A stretch of DNA of 64,000 bases from Paracidovorax cattleyae (GCF_900104515.1 NZ_FNJL01000005.1:172250-236249); one strand, 5' to 3'. Numbered from the stretch's first letter, positions 31,472-40,809 are shown. Numbers and translations: made by a program. Notes: generated by a model from the sequence alone, not told the origin.

Positions 31472-31501
31472 AGCCGGGCCGAGCGCCCGGCTCTCTATTT
31501 T
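31472..31501 (+). terminator. Intrinsic terminator after the GH18 gene
   Basis: AGCCGGGC, loop CGAGC, GCCCGGCT is a perfect 8-bp stem followed by CTCTATTTT. It ends only 11 nt before the methyltransferase start, so that gene must have its start site inside or just before this hairpin, or depend on read-through. Confidence 0.75.
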
Positions 31502-31512
31502 CAGTACGAGAC

Positions 31513-32823
31513 ATGAGCGCCACTGCAACCCCCACCGACCCGAACCGCCAACACCTCGAAACGGCGCGCGAGCAGATCGCGCGCGGCGACCTGCAGCAGG
31601 CCGCGCTCACGCTGAACAAGGCCCAGCGCACCCAGCCCAACGACCCGCGCGTGTTCATGCTGGCAGGCCTCATGGCCGAGAAGGCGGGCAATATCCCGAA
31701 GGCTTTCGACGGCCTGCGCCGCGCCGTGACGCTGGCGCCCGACTGGGGGCCGGGCCAGCTGGAACTGGCCCTGCTGCACGCGCGCCAGAACCAGCTGCGC
31801 GAAGCCGTGGACCTGGCCGAGAAGGTGGCTGCGCGCGAGCCGCGCAACCTGGTGGCGCTCGCCGGCGTGGTGGACATCGCCCACCGCGCGGGCGACCTGG
31901 ACATGGCCGTGCGCCACCTGCGCCGCGGCCTGGAGATGGTGCCCGGCGACGTGCAGCTGCGCCGCCTGCTCGCACGCGACCTGAGCGACCAGGGCCAGCA
32001 CGCAGAGGCGCTGCAGACCTGGGGGGCGCTCATCGACGAGAACCCGCAGGATGCCGAGGCCCGGCTGGGCCGGGTGAAGACCTGCATTGCGGCCGGCACG
32101 CCGGCGCAGGCGGTGGCCGATACCACGGCGCTGATGGAGATCGCGCCCGGCGACTCCGTGGTGGCCTACTACACCGCCATCGCCCACGGCGTGACGCCGC
32201 AGCACCAGCCGCCGGAGCTGCACCGCGCGCTGTTCGACGAACTCGCGGGCCTCTACGACCAGCACATGGTCGCCGGCCTGAAGTACAAGCTGCCGAAGAT
32301 CGCGGCCGCAAAGATCCTCGAACGCTACCCCGACAAGCGCCTCAACGTGCTGGACCTGGGCTGCGGCACGGGACTGCTGGGCGTGTGCCTGGGCCGCATC
32401 GACGGCTTCCTCATCGGCGTGGACATTTCCATCAAGATGATCGAGCAGGCGGCACGGCACAACGTGTACGACCGCTTCCACACCGTCAACCTGCTGGACG
32501 CGCTGCGCGACACGCCCTCTTCCATCTACGACGTGGTGGCGGCGCTGGACGTGTTCATCTACGCGGGCGACCTGTCGGACACCGTGCCCGATGCCTTCCG
32601 CCTGCTCGTGCCGAACGGCGACTTCCTCTTCTCGTGCGAGGCCGCTCCCGAGGACGGCCCGGACCTGGTGCTGCAGGCCAGCGGTCGCTACGCCCACAAG
32701 CGCAGCCACGCCGAGACCGTGTGCCGGGCGGCGGGCTTCACCACGGTGGAGATCGAGGACCTCGTGCTGCGCTACGAGGGCAATGCGCCCGTGCAGGGTT
32801 TCCTGGTGGCCGCAAGGAAGTAA
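31513..32823 (+). CDS. TPR-repeat class I SAM-dependent methyltransferase
   Basis: A 436-residue cytosolic protein. Residues about 15-215 consist of five or six TPR-like helical repeats (for example REQIARGDLQQAALTLNKAQ and LARDLSDQGQHAEALQTWG). A methyltransferase domain follows, with the SAM loop VLDLGCGTGLLGV near residue 279 and the acidic motif VDISIKMIEQA. The protein begins with a Thr/Pro-rich stretch. The target is unknown; TPR-methyltransferases of this type act on proteins or metabolites. The start codon has only a weak GAG ribosome-binding site. Confidence 0.88.
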   Translation: MSATATPTDPNRQHLETAREQIARGDLQQAALTLNKAQRTQPNDPRVFMLAGLMAEKAGNIPKAFDGLRRAVTLAPDWGPGQLELALLHARQNQLREAVDLAEKVAAREPRNLVALAGVVDIAHRAGDLDMAVRHLRRGLEMVPGDVQLRRLLARDLSDQGQHAEALQTWGALIDENPQDAEARLGRVKTCIAAGTPAQAVADTTALMEIAPGDSVVAYYTAIAHGVTPQHQPPELHRALFDELAGLYDQHMVAGLKYKLPKIAAAKILERYPDKRLNVLDLGCGTGLLGVCLGRIDGFLIGVDISIKMIEQAARHNVYDRFHTVNLLDALRDTPSSIYDVVAALDVFIYAGDLSDTVPDAFRLLVPNGDFLFSCEAAPEDGPDLVLQASGRYAHKRSHAETVCRAAGFTTVEIEDLVLRYEGNAPVQGFLVAARK

Positions 32824-32828
32824 CGGCT

Positions 32829-32920
32829 CCCCCCTTGAGGCGCCTGCGGCGCCATCCCCCCCAGGGGGACGACGCTGGCAGCCCGGCGGAGCCGGTTCTG
32901 CGGCGTCTGCTGGCGTGGCC
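32829..32920. repeat. Intergenic GC-rich repeat, copy 1
   Basis: This stretch starts CCCCCCTTGAGGCGC and contains CAGGGGGACGACGC (32862-32875) and GCGGCGTCTGCTGG. The same words in the same order occur at 48415-48527, so both are copies of a dispersed intergenic element. It lies in the 186-nt gap between the methyltransferase gene and dctM. Confidence 0.75.
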
Positions 32921-33009
32921 TGCTCCACAGCCATCGGACCGGTGGCACCCTGCCTGACAGACGGCCGGGGCGAGGTCAACGGTGCGGCCGCCACGGGCCG
33001 CATGCCACG

Positions 33010-34293
33010 TCAGAAGCCCAGCGCGTGCGGCAGCCAGGTGGAGATGGCGGGCACGAAGGTGAGCAGGGCCAGCACGATCAGGTGGGCCAGGAGGAACGGC
33101 GGCAGTTCGCGCGTGAGCGCCGCCAGCGGTACCTTGGTGGCCACCGAGGTGACGAACAGCAAGCCGCCCACCGGCGGCGTGATCATGCCCAGCGTGAGGT
33201 TGACGATCACCACCATGGCGAAGTGGATCGGGTCGATGCCCAACGCCGCCGAAATGGGCGCGAGGATGGGCACGAGAATCATCACGCCCGGCAGCGGCTC
33301 CATGAAGATGCCGAAGAGCAGCAGCAGGATGTTGACCGCGATGAGGAAGGTGACCGGCGAGAGGTTCCATCCCACGATCGTCTCGGCCAGCTGCTGGGGC
33401 ACGCCCTCCACCGTCAGCACCCAGGCGAAGGCGGCCGAGGCGGCCACCACCAGCAGGACCGAGGCGGTGAGCAGCGCCGAGCGCGCGGCGATGTGCGGCA
33501 GGGCCTTCCACTCCAGCGTGCGGTAGATCCACTTGCCGCAGACGAGGGCGTAGAACACGGCCACCACGGAGGCCTCGGTCGGCGTGAAGATGCCGAAGCG
33601 GATGCCCACCAGGATCAGCACCACCAGCATCAAAGCCGGAATGGCGCGGATGCTGTTGGCGAGCATTTCCCGGCCGCTCGGGCGCGGCTCGCGCGAGCGG
33701 TAGTCGCGCTGCACGCACACGCGCCAGTTGACGATGGCCATGGCCACGGCGATGAGGATGCCCGGCGCGAAGCCCGCGATGAAGAGCGCGCCGACCGAGA
33801 CCTGCTCGTCCTGCAGCGCGTAGATGATCATGATGATCGACGGCGGGATGATGGGCCCCACGATGGCCGTGCTGGCGGTGAGCGCGGCGGCATAGGCGCG
33901 CGAGTAGCCCGCCTTGTCCATCATTTTGACCATCATCGAGCCGGGCCCCGCCGCGTCGGCCAGGGCCGAGCCCGAGATGCCCGAGAACAGCGTGAGCGAC
34001 AGGATGTTGGCGTGCCCCAGCCCGCCGCGCAGGTGGCCCACGAACTGCGCGGCGAAGCGCAGCAGCACCACGGTGAGCGCGCCGCCGGACATGATCTCGG
34101 CCGCCAGGATGAAGAACGGCACGGCCATCAGCGGGAAGCTGTCGATGCCGGTGAACATCTCCTTGAACACGATCAGCTGCGGATAGCGCCCGCCCACGAA
34201 GACCGCGATGGCGGCCGACATGGCGAGCGCGAACGCGACGGGAAAGCCCAGAGCCATCAGCAGGACGGCGGAAACGAAGAGGGTGATGGCCAT
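33010..34293 (-). CDS. TRAP transporter large permease, DctM type
   Basis: A 427-residue integral membrane protein with about twelve hydrophobic segments, such as LFVSAVLLMALGFPVAFALA and LILVGIRFGIFTPTEASVVA, and the DctM signature GAGLGHANILSLTLFSGISGS region (here GLGHANILSLTLFSGISGSA). It forms the main translocation unit of a tripartite ATP-independent transporter, driven by Na or H gradients. It is 21 nt downstream of dctQ and in one operon with dctP. The substrate, probably an organic acid, cannot be read from the permease. Confidence 0.93.
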   Translation of the reverse strand: MAITLFVSAVLLMALGFPVAFALAMSAAIAVFVGGRYPQLIVFKEMFTGIDSFPLMAVPFFILAAEIMSGGALTVVLLRFAAQFVGHLRGGLGHANILSLTLFSGISGSALADAAGPGSMMVKMMDKAGYSRAYAAALTASTAIVGPIIPPSIIMIIYALQDEQVSVGALFIAGFAPGILIAVAMAIVNWRVCVQRDYRSREPRPSGREMLANSIRAIPALMLVVLILVGIRFGIFTPTEASVVAVFYALVCGKWIYRTLEWKALPHIAARSALLTASVLLVVAASAAFAWVLTVEGVPQQLAETIVGWNLSPVTFLIAVNILLLLFGIFMEPLPGVMILVPILAPISAALGIDPIHFAMVVIVNLTLGMITPPVGGLLFVTSVATKVPLAALTRELPPFLLAHLIVLALLTFVPAISTWLPHALGF

Positions 34294-34314
34294 GGCGTCA
34301 GTTTCTCGCGGGCA

Positions 34315-34830
34315 TCAGAGGGAGGCCGCCGATTCGGCGTCCATCTCGTCGGATTCGACGTAGCGGCCATCGCGGATATAGCCGCGCGCCATGAAGAGCA
34401 GGTGCACGAACAGCAGCACGAAGCCCGCCGGCATGGCCGCGTAGATCCACGCGAAGGGGATGTCGGTGGCGGGCGTGGTCTGGAAGCGCGTGGCCCAGAC
34501 GTACTGCACCGAGCACCAGGCCATCACCAGGAAGAACGCGCCCAGCGCCACCACGATGCCGCCGCGCAGCGCCCGCGCGCCGCGCTCGCCCAGCACGTGG
34601 TGCAGGTTGTCGATGGCCACATGGCCGCCGAAGCGCAGCACCAGCCCGGCGCCCAGGAAGGTGCACCAGATCATCAGGTGGCGCGCCACCTCTTCGGCCC
34701 AGACGATGGAGTCGCCCGTGGTGTAGCGCAGCACCACATTGGCGAAGACGATGCAGGCCATGGCCAGCAGCAGGAAGATGAGCAGCCAGCGGTTGCCGGC
34801 GACCAGGGCGCGCTCGAAGCGAGGGAGCAT
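34315..34830 (-). CDS. TRAP transporter small permease, DctQ type
   Basis: A 171-residue protein with four membrane helices (WLLIFLLLAMACIVFANVVL; HLMIWCTFLGAGLVLRFGGH; GGIVVALGAFFLVMAWCSVQ; IPFAWIYAAMPAGFVLLFVH). WAEEVARHLMIWCTFLGA is the typical DctQ core. The start at 34830 (MLPRFERALVAGN) has GAGGGAG nearby on the minus strand complement; a longer frame from 34860 is possible. It works with DctM and the DctP binding protein. Confidence 0.9.
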   Translation of the reverse strand: MLPRFERALVAGNRWLLIFLLLAMACIVFANVVLRYTTGDSIVWAEEVARHLMIWCTFLGAGLVLRFGGHVAIDNLHHVLGERGARALRGGIVVALGAFFLVMAWCSVQYVWATRFQTTPATDIPFAWIYAAMPAGFVLLFVHLLFMARGYIRDGRYVESDEMDAESAASL

Positions 34831-34861
34831 GGTGGAAACGGGAGGATCTGGAAAAGACAAA

Positions 34862-34922
34862 GCCCGGACGCGCCGGGCACAGGGAAACGGCCATGAGGAG
34901 CCGGCGGGCCGAAAGGCCCGCC
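34862..34922 (-). terminator. Tandem hairpins between dctP and dctQ
   Basis: On the minus strand GGCGGGCC-TTTC-GGCCCGCC (34903-34922) comes directly after the dctP stop, then GCCCGG-CGCGT-CCGGGC (34862-34878) followed by TTTGTCTTTT. The first has no T tract and looks like an mRNA stabiliser; the second resembles a partial terminator. Together they can keep binding-protein mRNA in excess over permease mRNA. Confidence 0.65.
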
Positions 34923-34927
34923 CAGGC

Positions 34928-35977
34928 TCACTTCACGCTGGCGATCTGGTCCAGCGTCTTCTGGCCGAACTTGGTGGCGTACTGCTTGTAGGCCGGCTCC
35001 AGCGCCTTCTGGAAGGCGCTCTTGTCCACCGACTCCACCACCTGCATGCCGGCGGCCTTGACTTCGGCCAGGCCCTTCTGCTCCACGTCGTCGACGAACT
35101 TGCGCGAGGCCAGCGCGCCGGCTCTGGCGCCCTGCGCGAAGGCGGCCTTCTGCGCATCGTTCAGGCCCGCCCAGAAGCCGGGCGAGACGATGAGCGCCAT
35201 CGGGGCGTACACGTGGCCGGTGAGCGAGAGGTACTTCTGTACCTGCGGCAGCTTGGCCGAGACGATCACCGACATGGGGTTCTCCTGCCCGTCGATGGTG
35301 CCCTGCTGCAGCGCGCCGATCACCTCGGGCCAGGACATGGGCGTGGGCGAGGCACCCAGCGTGCGGAAGGCGGTGATGTGAACGGGGTTCTCGGTCACGC
35401 GGATCTTCAGGCCCTTCAGGTCGGCGGGCGTCTTCACCGGGTGCTTGTTGTTGGTCAGGTGGCGGAAGCCCTGCTCGCCCCAGGCCAGCGCGACGAGGCC
35501 ACGCTTCTGGAACTTGCCCAGCAGTTCCTGGCCGAAGGCGCCGTCGAGCACGGCGCGGGCATGGGCCGTGTCGCGGAACAGGAAGGGGATGTCCACCACG
35601 CCCACGTCGGGCACGAAGTTGCTGAGCGCCCCGGTGGAGACGATGACCGCCTCCACCGTGCCCAGCTGCAGACCCTCGATCAGCTCGCGCTCGCCGCCCA
35701 GGGCGCTGGAGGGGAACTGCTTGAACTTGACGGCTCCATTGCTGGCCTTCTCGACCGTGTCGGACCACGCCTGGGCCGCGGCGCCGTAATGCGAATTGAC
35801 GGCCAGCGCATAGCCGAGCTTGACCTCCCTGGCCTGCTGCGCGTGGGCCGTGCCCGCAGCCAGGCAGGCGATGGCGGCCAGCGCGGCGGCAAGGCCCTGG
35901 CGGCGCAGGACGCGGCGGGCAGGCAGCGGGACGGAGGACGAGGGAACGGCGAAAGCGGAATCGGCGGCGTGGCGCAT
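34928..35977 (-). CDS. TRAP transporter periplasmic binding protein, DctP type
   Basis: A 349-residue periplasmic protein. The long signal peptide (residues 1-47, basic then AAALAAIACLAAGTAHA) precedes the DctP fold with KLGYALAVNSHYGAAAQAWS, VVDIPFLFRDTAHARAVLDG, GLKIRVTENPVHITAFRTLG and WPEVIGALQQGTIDGQENP. The conserved Arg of GLKIRV binds the ligand carboxylate in this family, so an organic acid is the likely substrate. It is the first gene of the dctPQM operon. Open sequence upstream on this strand is antisense to the TonB receptor frame and is not coding. Confidence 0.92.
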   Translation of the reverse strand: MRHAADSAFAVPSSSVPLPARRVLRRQGLAAALAAIACLAAGTAHAQQAREVKLGYALAVNSHYGAAAQAWSDTVEKASNGAVKFKQFPSSALGGERELIEGLQLGTVEAVIVSTGALSNFVPDVGVVDIPFLFRDTAHARAVLDGAFGQELLGKFQKRGLVALAWGEQGFRHLTNNKHPVKTPADLKGLKIRVTENPVHITAFRTLGASPTPMSWPEVIGALQQGTIDGQENPMSVIVSAKLPQVQKYLSLTGHVYAPMALIVSPGFWAGLNDAQKAAFAQGARAGALASRKFVDDVEQKGLAEVKAAGMQVVESVDKSAFQKALEPAYKQYATKFGQKTLDQIASVK

Positions 35978-36074
35978 GGGTACGGGTCCGATGAACGTGG
36001 AGAGCCTGGCAGGGCCGGCAGCGGCGAAGAAAGCGTGCCGCACGGGGCGGCCGGCGATTATCGCGATGCCGGCA

Positions 36075-36090
36075 CCGCTTCCGGAAGCGG
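36075..36090. promoter_or_regulatory. Perfect 16-bp palindrome upstream of dctP
   Basis: CCGCTTCCGGAAGCGG is fully self-complementary. It lies 98 nt upstream of the dctP start and 58 nt after the TonB receptor stop, so it may be an operator of the TRAP operon or a small hairpin ending the receptor transcript. Confidence 0.4.
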
Positions 36091-36147
36091 GAATGCCCTG
36101 AGCGCGGAGTCTGCCGGAGGCGCATACCGCATGCCGGAACGCACCCG

Positions 36148-38256
36148 TCAGAAGCTGTAGCCCGCGGACGCGTAGATGTTGCGCGGCGGGCCCGGCGTGA
36201 GGTAGTTGCTGACGTGCAGGTGGCTGGAGACGAAGTAGGCCTTGTCGAACACGTTGCGCAGCGCGACCTGCAGTTCGAGCAGGCCCCCGCCCATCCGGTG
36301 CTTCCAGGTGTGCGACAGGTCCACGCGGGCGTACCCCGGGAGTGTGGTCGTGTTGGCGATGTCGGCCCGGCGGCTGCCCTGCGCCTGGATGCCGACGCCG
36401 GTGGCGTGCTCTGCGCTCCAGCGGTACTGCCCCCACAGGCTGAGGGCATGCCGGGCCACGTTCGGGATGCGGCGGCCCGGGTAGTCCGCGTTCGCCCCGT
36501 ACCGGGCATCGGTGTAGGCGTAGGCGAAGGCCACGCCGATGCGGCGCGCCAGGTCGCCGCTCAGGCTCGCTTCGATGCCCTGGGATCGTCCCGTTCCGGC
36601 AATCGTCTTGTCGTAGATGTTCGGCGTGGAGGGATCGTCGGCCAGCAGGTGGGTCTGCCGCAGCCGGTACACGGCGAGGTCGGACTGCAGGCGCCCACCG
36701 TTCCACAGGGCCTTCCAGCCCGCCTCGTACTGCCTGGAGGCACGCGACGGCAGCGACTGGCCGGAGGCCGAGTATGCCTGGTTCGGCGCGATGCCGGTGC
36801 TGTACGCGACATAGACGGAATCCGAGGCCGAGAGCTTGCGTAGCAGGGCGAGGCGGGGCGAGGTATCGGACTCCCGGATGCCTGCCGTGCCGGCGGCGCC
36901 GTAGAGAAAATCCTGCCGCGTGGTCCGCAGGCCCGCGACGGCGCTCCAGTCCCCCCACTCCACCCGGTCCTGCAGCGACAGCACCGTGCTGCGGAGATCC
37001 TGCGTGGTGGTCGTGAAGCTGAAGGATGGCGGCGGGACCGCCGGGCCGCGGACCGGCGCGTAGACATTGATGGCCGGACTGGCCAGGCCGGCGCTGCGCT
37101 GGTCCAGGGTTTCGGTATAGCGGTCCACGCCGGCGAAGAGGTGGTGCCGCATGCCTGCCCATTCGTGCACGCTGGTGATGCCGGTGGCGAGTGCGTCGAT
37201 GCTGCGCTCCGTGCCCGGCTCGTAGGCGAGCCGCCGGCTGAAGGTTCCCGGTGGCGCGCCCGCGACGGCGGGGCCCAGGGATTGCCGCACCGATGTGCTG
37301 TGCGCCCGGAGACGGGTGTAGTCGAAAAGCATCCGTGCCGTTGCCGAGAGGGCCGCATCCCCATGCAGGTCCACGATGGTGTTGCGGGCCGTCGAGTCGC
37401 TCCAGGGTTCGCTGAGCTGGAGGTCGGGCGGGACCGCCGCGGGCCTGCCGCCGATGCCCGGCAGCCCGAAGTCGGGGCGGTAGGTCTGGTCGGTGTACTC
37501 CACGCCGAGGCGGAGGTGGTAGCGGTCGGCGTCGCTCTTGGCGATGCCCGCCTTGAGCCCGTCCAGCCGGTCCGGAACGTGGCGCCATTCGCTCGCTGAC
37601 GAGTGCACGGCGATGACGCGGGCCGCCAGTTCCTGCTCGGCGGACAGCACGCGGTTGATGTCCAGGTGGGTGTCGAGCGCGCCATGCGATCCGCCGCCCA
37701 GGCCGGCCGAGCCGAAGTCGCCCAGTTCGGGCTGCTTCGTCACGATATCGACGGTGCCCCCCGGCTCGCTGCGCACGCCGATGGCGGCGCCGGGGCCGCG
37801 CAGGACATCGACCCGCTCCACGAAGGCGGGCGTGAAGGGATAGTTGGACAGCCGCACGCCGTCGCGCATCACGCGGGAGGCACCGGTGCCGCTGTCCGCG
37901 ATGGCGCCCCGGAGCACGAAGAACTGGCTGCGGCTGCCGTTGAAGCCCGAATCGGCCTGCGCGCCGGGCACGTTGCGCAGTGCCTCCTGCAGGGTGGTGG
38001 CCCCCTGGGCCCGGATGAGCTCGGCGGGCACGGAGGTCACGGACGCGGGCGTATCCAGCGGCGCGGCGGGGCTGCCGGTGGCCAGGCCGGAAGCCGGCGC
38101 CGCGGATTCCGCGGCCTGGATGGTGACGGTGCCGAGCGAAGGCTCTCGCGCTCCGTCTTCCGCGGCGCGGGCGAGGCTGGGGAGCAGGCAGGCACAGAGG
38201 GCGGGTGCGGCGTGGAATGCATGGCGCATGCGGCGGCGAAGACCTGTGGGGACCAT
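36148..38256 (-). CDS. TonB-dependent siderophore-type outer-membrane receptor
   Basis: A 702-residue receptor. A signal peptide (ending near SLARA, residue 31) precedes the TonB-box region (LGTVTIQAAES), the plug domain with PASVTSVPAELIRAQG, LQEALRNVPGAQADSGFNG and VERVDVLRGPGAAIGVRSEP, and the 22-stranded barrel ending in ASAGYSF with the terminal Phe. This is the subfamily annotated as ferric-siderophore receptors. It is 174 nt downstream of a DUF2946 gene on the same strand, a combination also seen with copper-related receptors, so the ligand is uncertain. No Fur box was recognised upstream. Confidence 0.9.
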   Translation of the reverse strand: MVPTGLRRRMRHAFHAAPALCACLLPSLARAAEDGAREPSLGTVTIQAAESAAPASGLATGSPAAPLDTPASVTSVPAELIRAQGATTLQEALRNVPGAQADSGFNGSRSQFFVLRGAIADSGTGASRVMRDGVRLSNYPFTPAFVERVDVLRGPGAAIGVRSEPGGTVDIVTKQPELGDFGSAGLGGGSHGALDTHLDINRVLSAEQELAARVIAVHSSASEWRHVPDRLDGLKAGIAKSDADRYHLRLGVEYTDQTYRPDFGLPGIGGRPAAVPPDLQLSEPWSDSTARNTIVDLHGDAALSATARMLFDYTRLRAHSTSVRQSLGPAVAGAPPGTFSRRLAYEPGTERSIDALATGITSVHEWAGMRHHLFAGVDRYTETLDQRSAGLASPAINVYAPVRGPAVPPPSFSFTTTTQDLRSTVLSLQDRVEWGDWSAVAGLRTTRQDFLYGAAGTAGIRESDTSPRLALLRKLSASDSVYVAYSTGIAPNQAYSASGQSLPSRASRQYEAGWKALWNGGRLQSDLAVYRLRQTHLLADDPSTPNIYDKTIAGTGRSQGIEASLSGDLARRIGVAFAYAYTDARYGANADYPGRRIPNVARHALSLWGQYRWSAEHATGVGIQAQGSRRADIANTTTLPGYARVDLSHTWKHRMGGGLLELQVALRNVFDKAYFVSSHLHVSNYLTPGPPRNIYASAGYSF

Positions 38257-38430
38257 GGTGGATGTGTTCTTTCCTGATGCTTGGGAACGCGCGAGCCCCC
38301 GGCCGGCGCGCGGTGGCAGCGCGGCCGTGGCGGGTGCTTGCGGTTGCGATGAAACGGAAGCAGAGCGCGCGGCACGGCCGAGGCAGTTCGGCGCCGGCAG
38401 CCTGCGCAGGCCCGGGGGCCCGTGAGGGTG

Positions 38431-38787
38431 TCAGGACAGCACGGGAGGGCCGCGTGGCGGCAGCGGCGCACCGGCGATGCCCGCGATGTGCGCCCGAACG
38501 ACAGGCAGCAGGGCATGCGCGAGCGGCTGGGGCACGATGCCCGCACCGCGCACGGGGGGCGGAGGCAGGGAGAAGCCGAGGCACGCCGGGCAATCCAGCG
38601 CGCCGTGCGCGGCCTCCCCGGCACCGTCGTCGCCAGGCTCCACCCACTTCATGGCGCCGCCGGTGCTGCAGACCATCTCCGACGGCACGGGCCGGAGCAT
38701 CGGGGAAGCGATGGCGACGCCCAGCGCCAGGACGAACCACGCCATGACGAGGCGGACCAGCCGTGGCGATGTACGCAGGACGTGCAT
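38431..38787 (-). CDS. DUF2946-like small exported protein
   Basis: A 118-residue protein. One hydrophobic N-terminal segment (LVRLVMAWFVLALGVAIASP) acts as signal or anchor. The mature part has EMVCSTGGAMKWVE and LDCPACLGFSLPPP, i.e. three cysteines including CPAC, typical of DUF2946 proteins. These cysteines suggest metal binding, and the family is often found beside TonB receptors for metals. It precedes the TonB receptor gene on the same strand. Assignment by pattern; moderately sure. Confidence 0.75.
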   Translation of the reverse strand: MHVLRTSPRLVRLVMAWFVLALGVAIASPMLRPVPSEMVCSTGGAMKWVEPGDDGAGEAAHGALDCPACLGFSLPPPPVRGAGIVPQPLAHALLPVVRAHIAGIAGAPLPPRGPPVLS

Positions 38788-38905
38788 GGCGACGCATTAT
38801 GGGTGCGCGACCCCGCGGGCGGTGCGCCCGCCCTGCCCGTGCGGCAATATGTCCACCCGGGGCCGCAAAGATCCATGGCAGGCGCCACGCGCCCGCCTCG
38901 CCGCG

Positions 38906-39463
38906 TCAGCTCAGCAGCCGCGAGGACTTGGGCACGTGCGCCATGAGGAACTCCATCTGGTCGGCGAGGATGCGCCGGTTGCGCAGGATGAAGTCTTCCC
39001 ACAGGCTGGGCACGTAGGGGGCGTACAGCAGCGGCATGTGGGCCTGCTCGGGCGTGCGCGGGCCCTTGCGGTGGTTGCAGGCGCGGCAGGCGGTAACCAC
39101 GTTCATCCAGTGGTCGGCGCCGTTGCGCGCGAAGGGCACGATGTGCTCGCGCGTGAGGTCTTCCTCGTGGAAGTGGCCGCCGCAGTAGGCGCAGATGTTG
39201 CGGTCGCGCGCGAACAGCTTGCTGTTGGCGAGGGAGGGCTTGAGGCCGAAGGGGTTGATGCCGGGCACGCCCTTGGTGCCGATGATGCTGTTGACCTCGA
39301 TCACGGACTGCTCGCCCGTGAGCGCGTTGTGCCCGCCGCGGAACACCGCGATGGGGCCGCCGGATTCCCAGCGCACCTCGCCCGCGGCATAGTGCGTGAC
39401 CGCCTGTTCCAGCGAAATCCACGATTGCGGCAGCCCCTGGGCCGACAGCTTCAAGACCTTCAC
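38906..39463 (-). CDS. HNH endonuclease family protein
   Basis: A 185-residue protein. The HNH domain lies at residues about 82-140: a zinc ribbon CAYC and CRAC, and the motif LTREHIVPFARNGADHW-MNVVTACRACNHRKG carrying the catalytic His and Asn. The start is taken as the GTG at 39463 because a full AAGGAGG site lies 6 nt upstream and the product then begins VKVLKLSAQG; an ATG at 39556 would add 31 untypical residues. This standalone HNH family is widespread in Betaproteobacteria; its role (DNA maintenance or defence) is not established. Divergent from ribF. Confidence 0.88.
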   Translation of the reverse strand: MKVLKLSAQGLPQSWISLEQAVTHYAAGEVRWESGGPIAVFRGGHNALTGEQSVIEVNSIIGTKGVPGINPFGLKPSLANSKLFARDRNICAYCGGHFHEEDLTREHIVPFARNGADHWMNVVTACRACNHRKGPRTPEQAHMPLLYAPYVPSLWEDFILRNRRILADQMEFLMAHVPKSSRLLS

Positions 39464-39619
39464 AACACCCTCCTTGCAACACGACAAGATTCGGAACGCT
39501 GATGTCTCGCGGGCCACCCGCGGGGGCCCGTGTCGCACAATATACTCCCAAATCATGACAGATTGGCGGCCAGCGCTTGGCCCACCTGCCTGTCACGCTA
39601 TCAAAAAACTAGCATTCCG

Positions 39620-40669
39620 ATGAAGATATTCCGCGGCCTCCAACACCCCGGCATCGCTCCTGCCTGCGCGGTCACCATCGGCAATTTCGACGGTGTCCAC
39701 CGCGGGCACCAGGCCATGCTCGCGCTGCTCGCCAGCGAAGCGGCGCACCGCGGCGTGGAGAGCTGCGTGCTGACCTTCGAGCCGCATCCGCGCGACTATT
39801 TCGCCAGCGCCCTGCGGCGGCCCGAACTGGCGCCCGCGCGCATCGGCACGCTGCGCGACAAGCTGGAGGAGCTGGCGCGCTGCGGCGTCCGGCAGGCGGT
39901 GGTGCTGCCGTTCAACGAGCGGCTGGCCCGCCAGTCGCCACAGGCCTTCATCGACGACGTGCTGGTGCGCGGGCTGGGCGCACGCTACGTGCTGGTGGGC
40001 GACGACTTCCGGTTCGGCGCACAGCGCGCGGGCGACTACGCGATGCTGGACGCCGCCGGGCGCGAGCGCGGCTTCGACGTGGCGCGCATGAACAGCTACG
40101 AAGTGCATGGATTGCGCGTGTCCAGCTCGGCCGTGCGCGATGCGCTGGCGCGCGGCGACATGGAGGCCGCAGCGGCGCTGCTGGGACGGCCCTATGCGAT
40201 CAGCGGCCATGTGGTGCACGGTCGCAAGCTCGGCCGTGCGCTGGGCGCGAGCACCGAGGGCGCCGGGGATGGCTTCCGCACCCTGAACCTGCGCTTCGCG
40301 CACTGGAAGCCCGCGGCCGGCGGCATCTTCGCCGTCCTGGTGCACGGCCTCTCGGATGCGCCCCTGCCCGGCGTCGCCAACCTGGGCGTGCGCCCCTCGC
40401 TCGACCCCGCGGACGTCAACGGCGGGCGCGTGCTGCTGGAGACGCACTGCCTGCAGTGGCCCGCCCACCTGGGGGCCGAAGGGGCCTACGGTAAAATCGT
40501 GCGCGTGGAACTCCTGCACAAACTGCACGACGAGCTGAAGTACGACAGCCTCGACGCCCTCACCGCCGGCATCGCCCGGGACTGCGAGGACGCGCGGGCG
40601 TATTTCGCGTCCACCCCGGCGGCCAGCTACACCGAAACCCGTCGCCAGACCACACGCGACCGAATTTGA
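39620..40669 (+). CDS. ribF: Bifunctional riboflavin kinase/FAD synthetase RibF
   Basis: A 349-residue enzyme that converts riboflavin to FMN and FAD. The N-terminal FAD synthetase has [19 protein letters not shown] (HxGH nucleotidyltransferase motif) and the ISSTxxR-like motif [14 protein letters not shown]; the C-terminal kinase has [12 protein letters not shown] and [15 protein letters not shown]. The ATG at 39620 gives the standard N-terminus but has a weak ribosome-binding site. It lies upstream of ileS and lspA, the common ribF-ileS-lspA order. Confidence 0.95.
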   Translation: MKIFRGLQHPGIAPACAVTIGNFDGVHRGHQAMLALLASEAAHRGVESCVLTFEPHPRDYFASALRRPELAPARIGTLRDKLEELARCGVRQAVVLPFNERLARQSPQAFIDDVLVRGLGARYVLVGDDFRFGAQRAGDYAMLDAAGRERGFDVARMNSYEVHGLRVSSSAVRDALARGDMEAAAALLGRPYAISGHVVHGRKLGRALGASTEGAGDGFRTLNLRFAHWKPAAGGIFAVLVHGLSDAPLPGVANLGVRPSLDPADVNGGRVLLETHCLQWPAHLGAEGAYGKIVRVELLHKLHDELKYDSLDALTAGIARDCEDARAYFASTPAASYTETRRQTTRDRI

Positions 40670-40809
40670 CGCCCGCGCGGCCCGCCCCGGCGGCCGCGCC
40701 CGCTCCGCCCCGAGCCGCACCCCGGTGCGCGGCCCCCTCCCGCCCCCTTTCTTGCCTCCGCCCTGGCGGCCCCGGCACCTGCCGGCAGCCAGGCATCTCC
40801 TGCCCAGCC

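Noticed and set aside
35978..38797. Long open frame on the minus strand running into dctP
   Set aside because: It overlaps the TonB receptor in another frame; the receptor has full family motifs, the other frame is Arg/Pro-rich without any.
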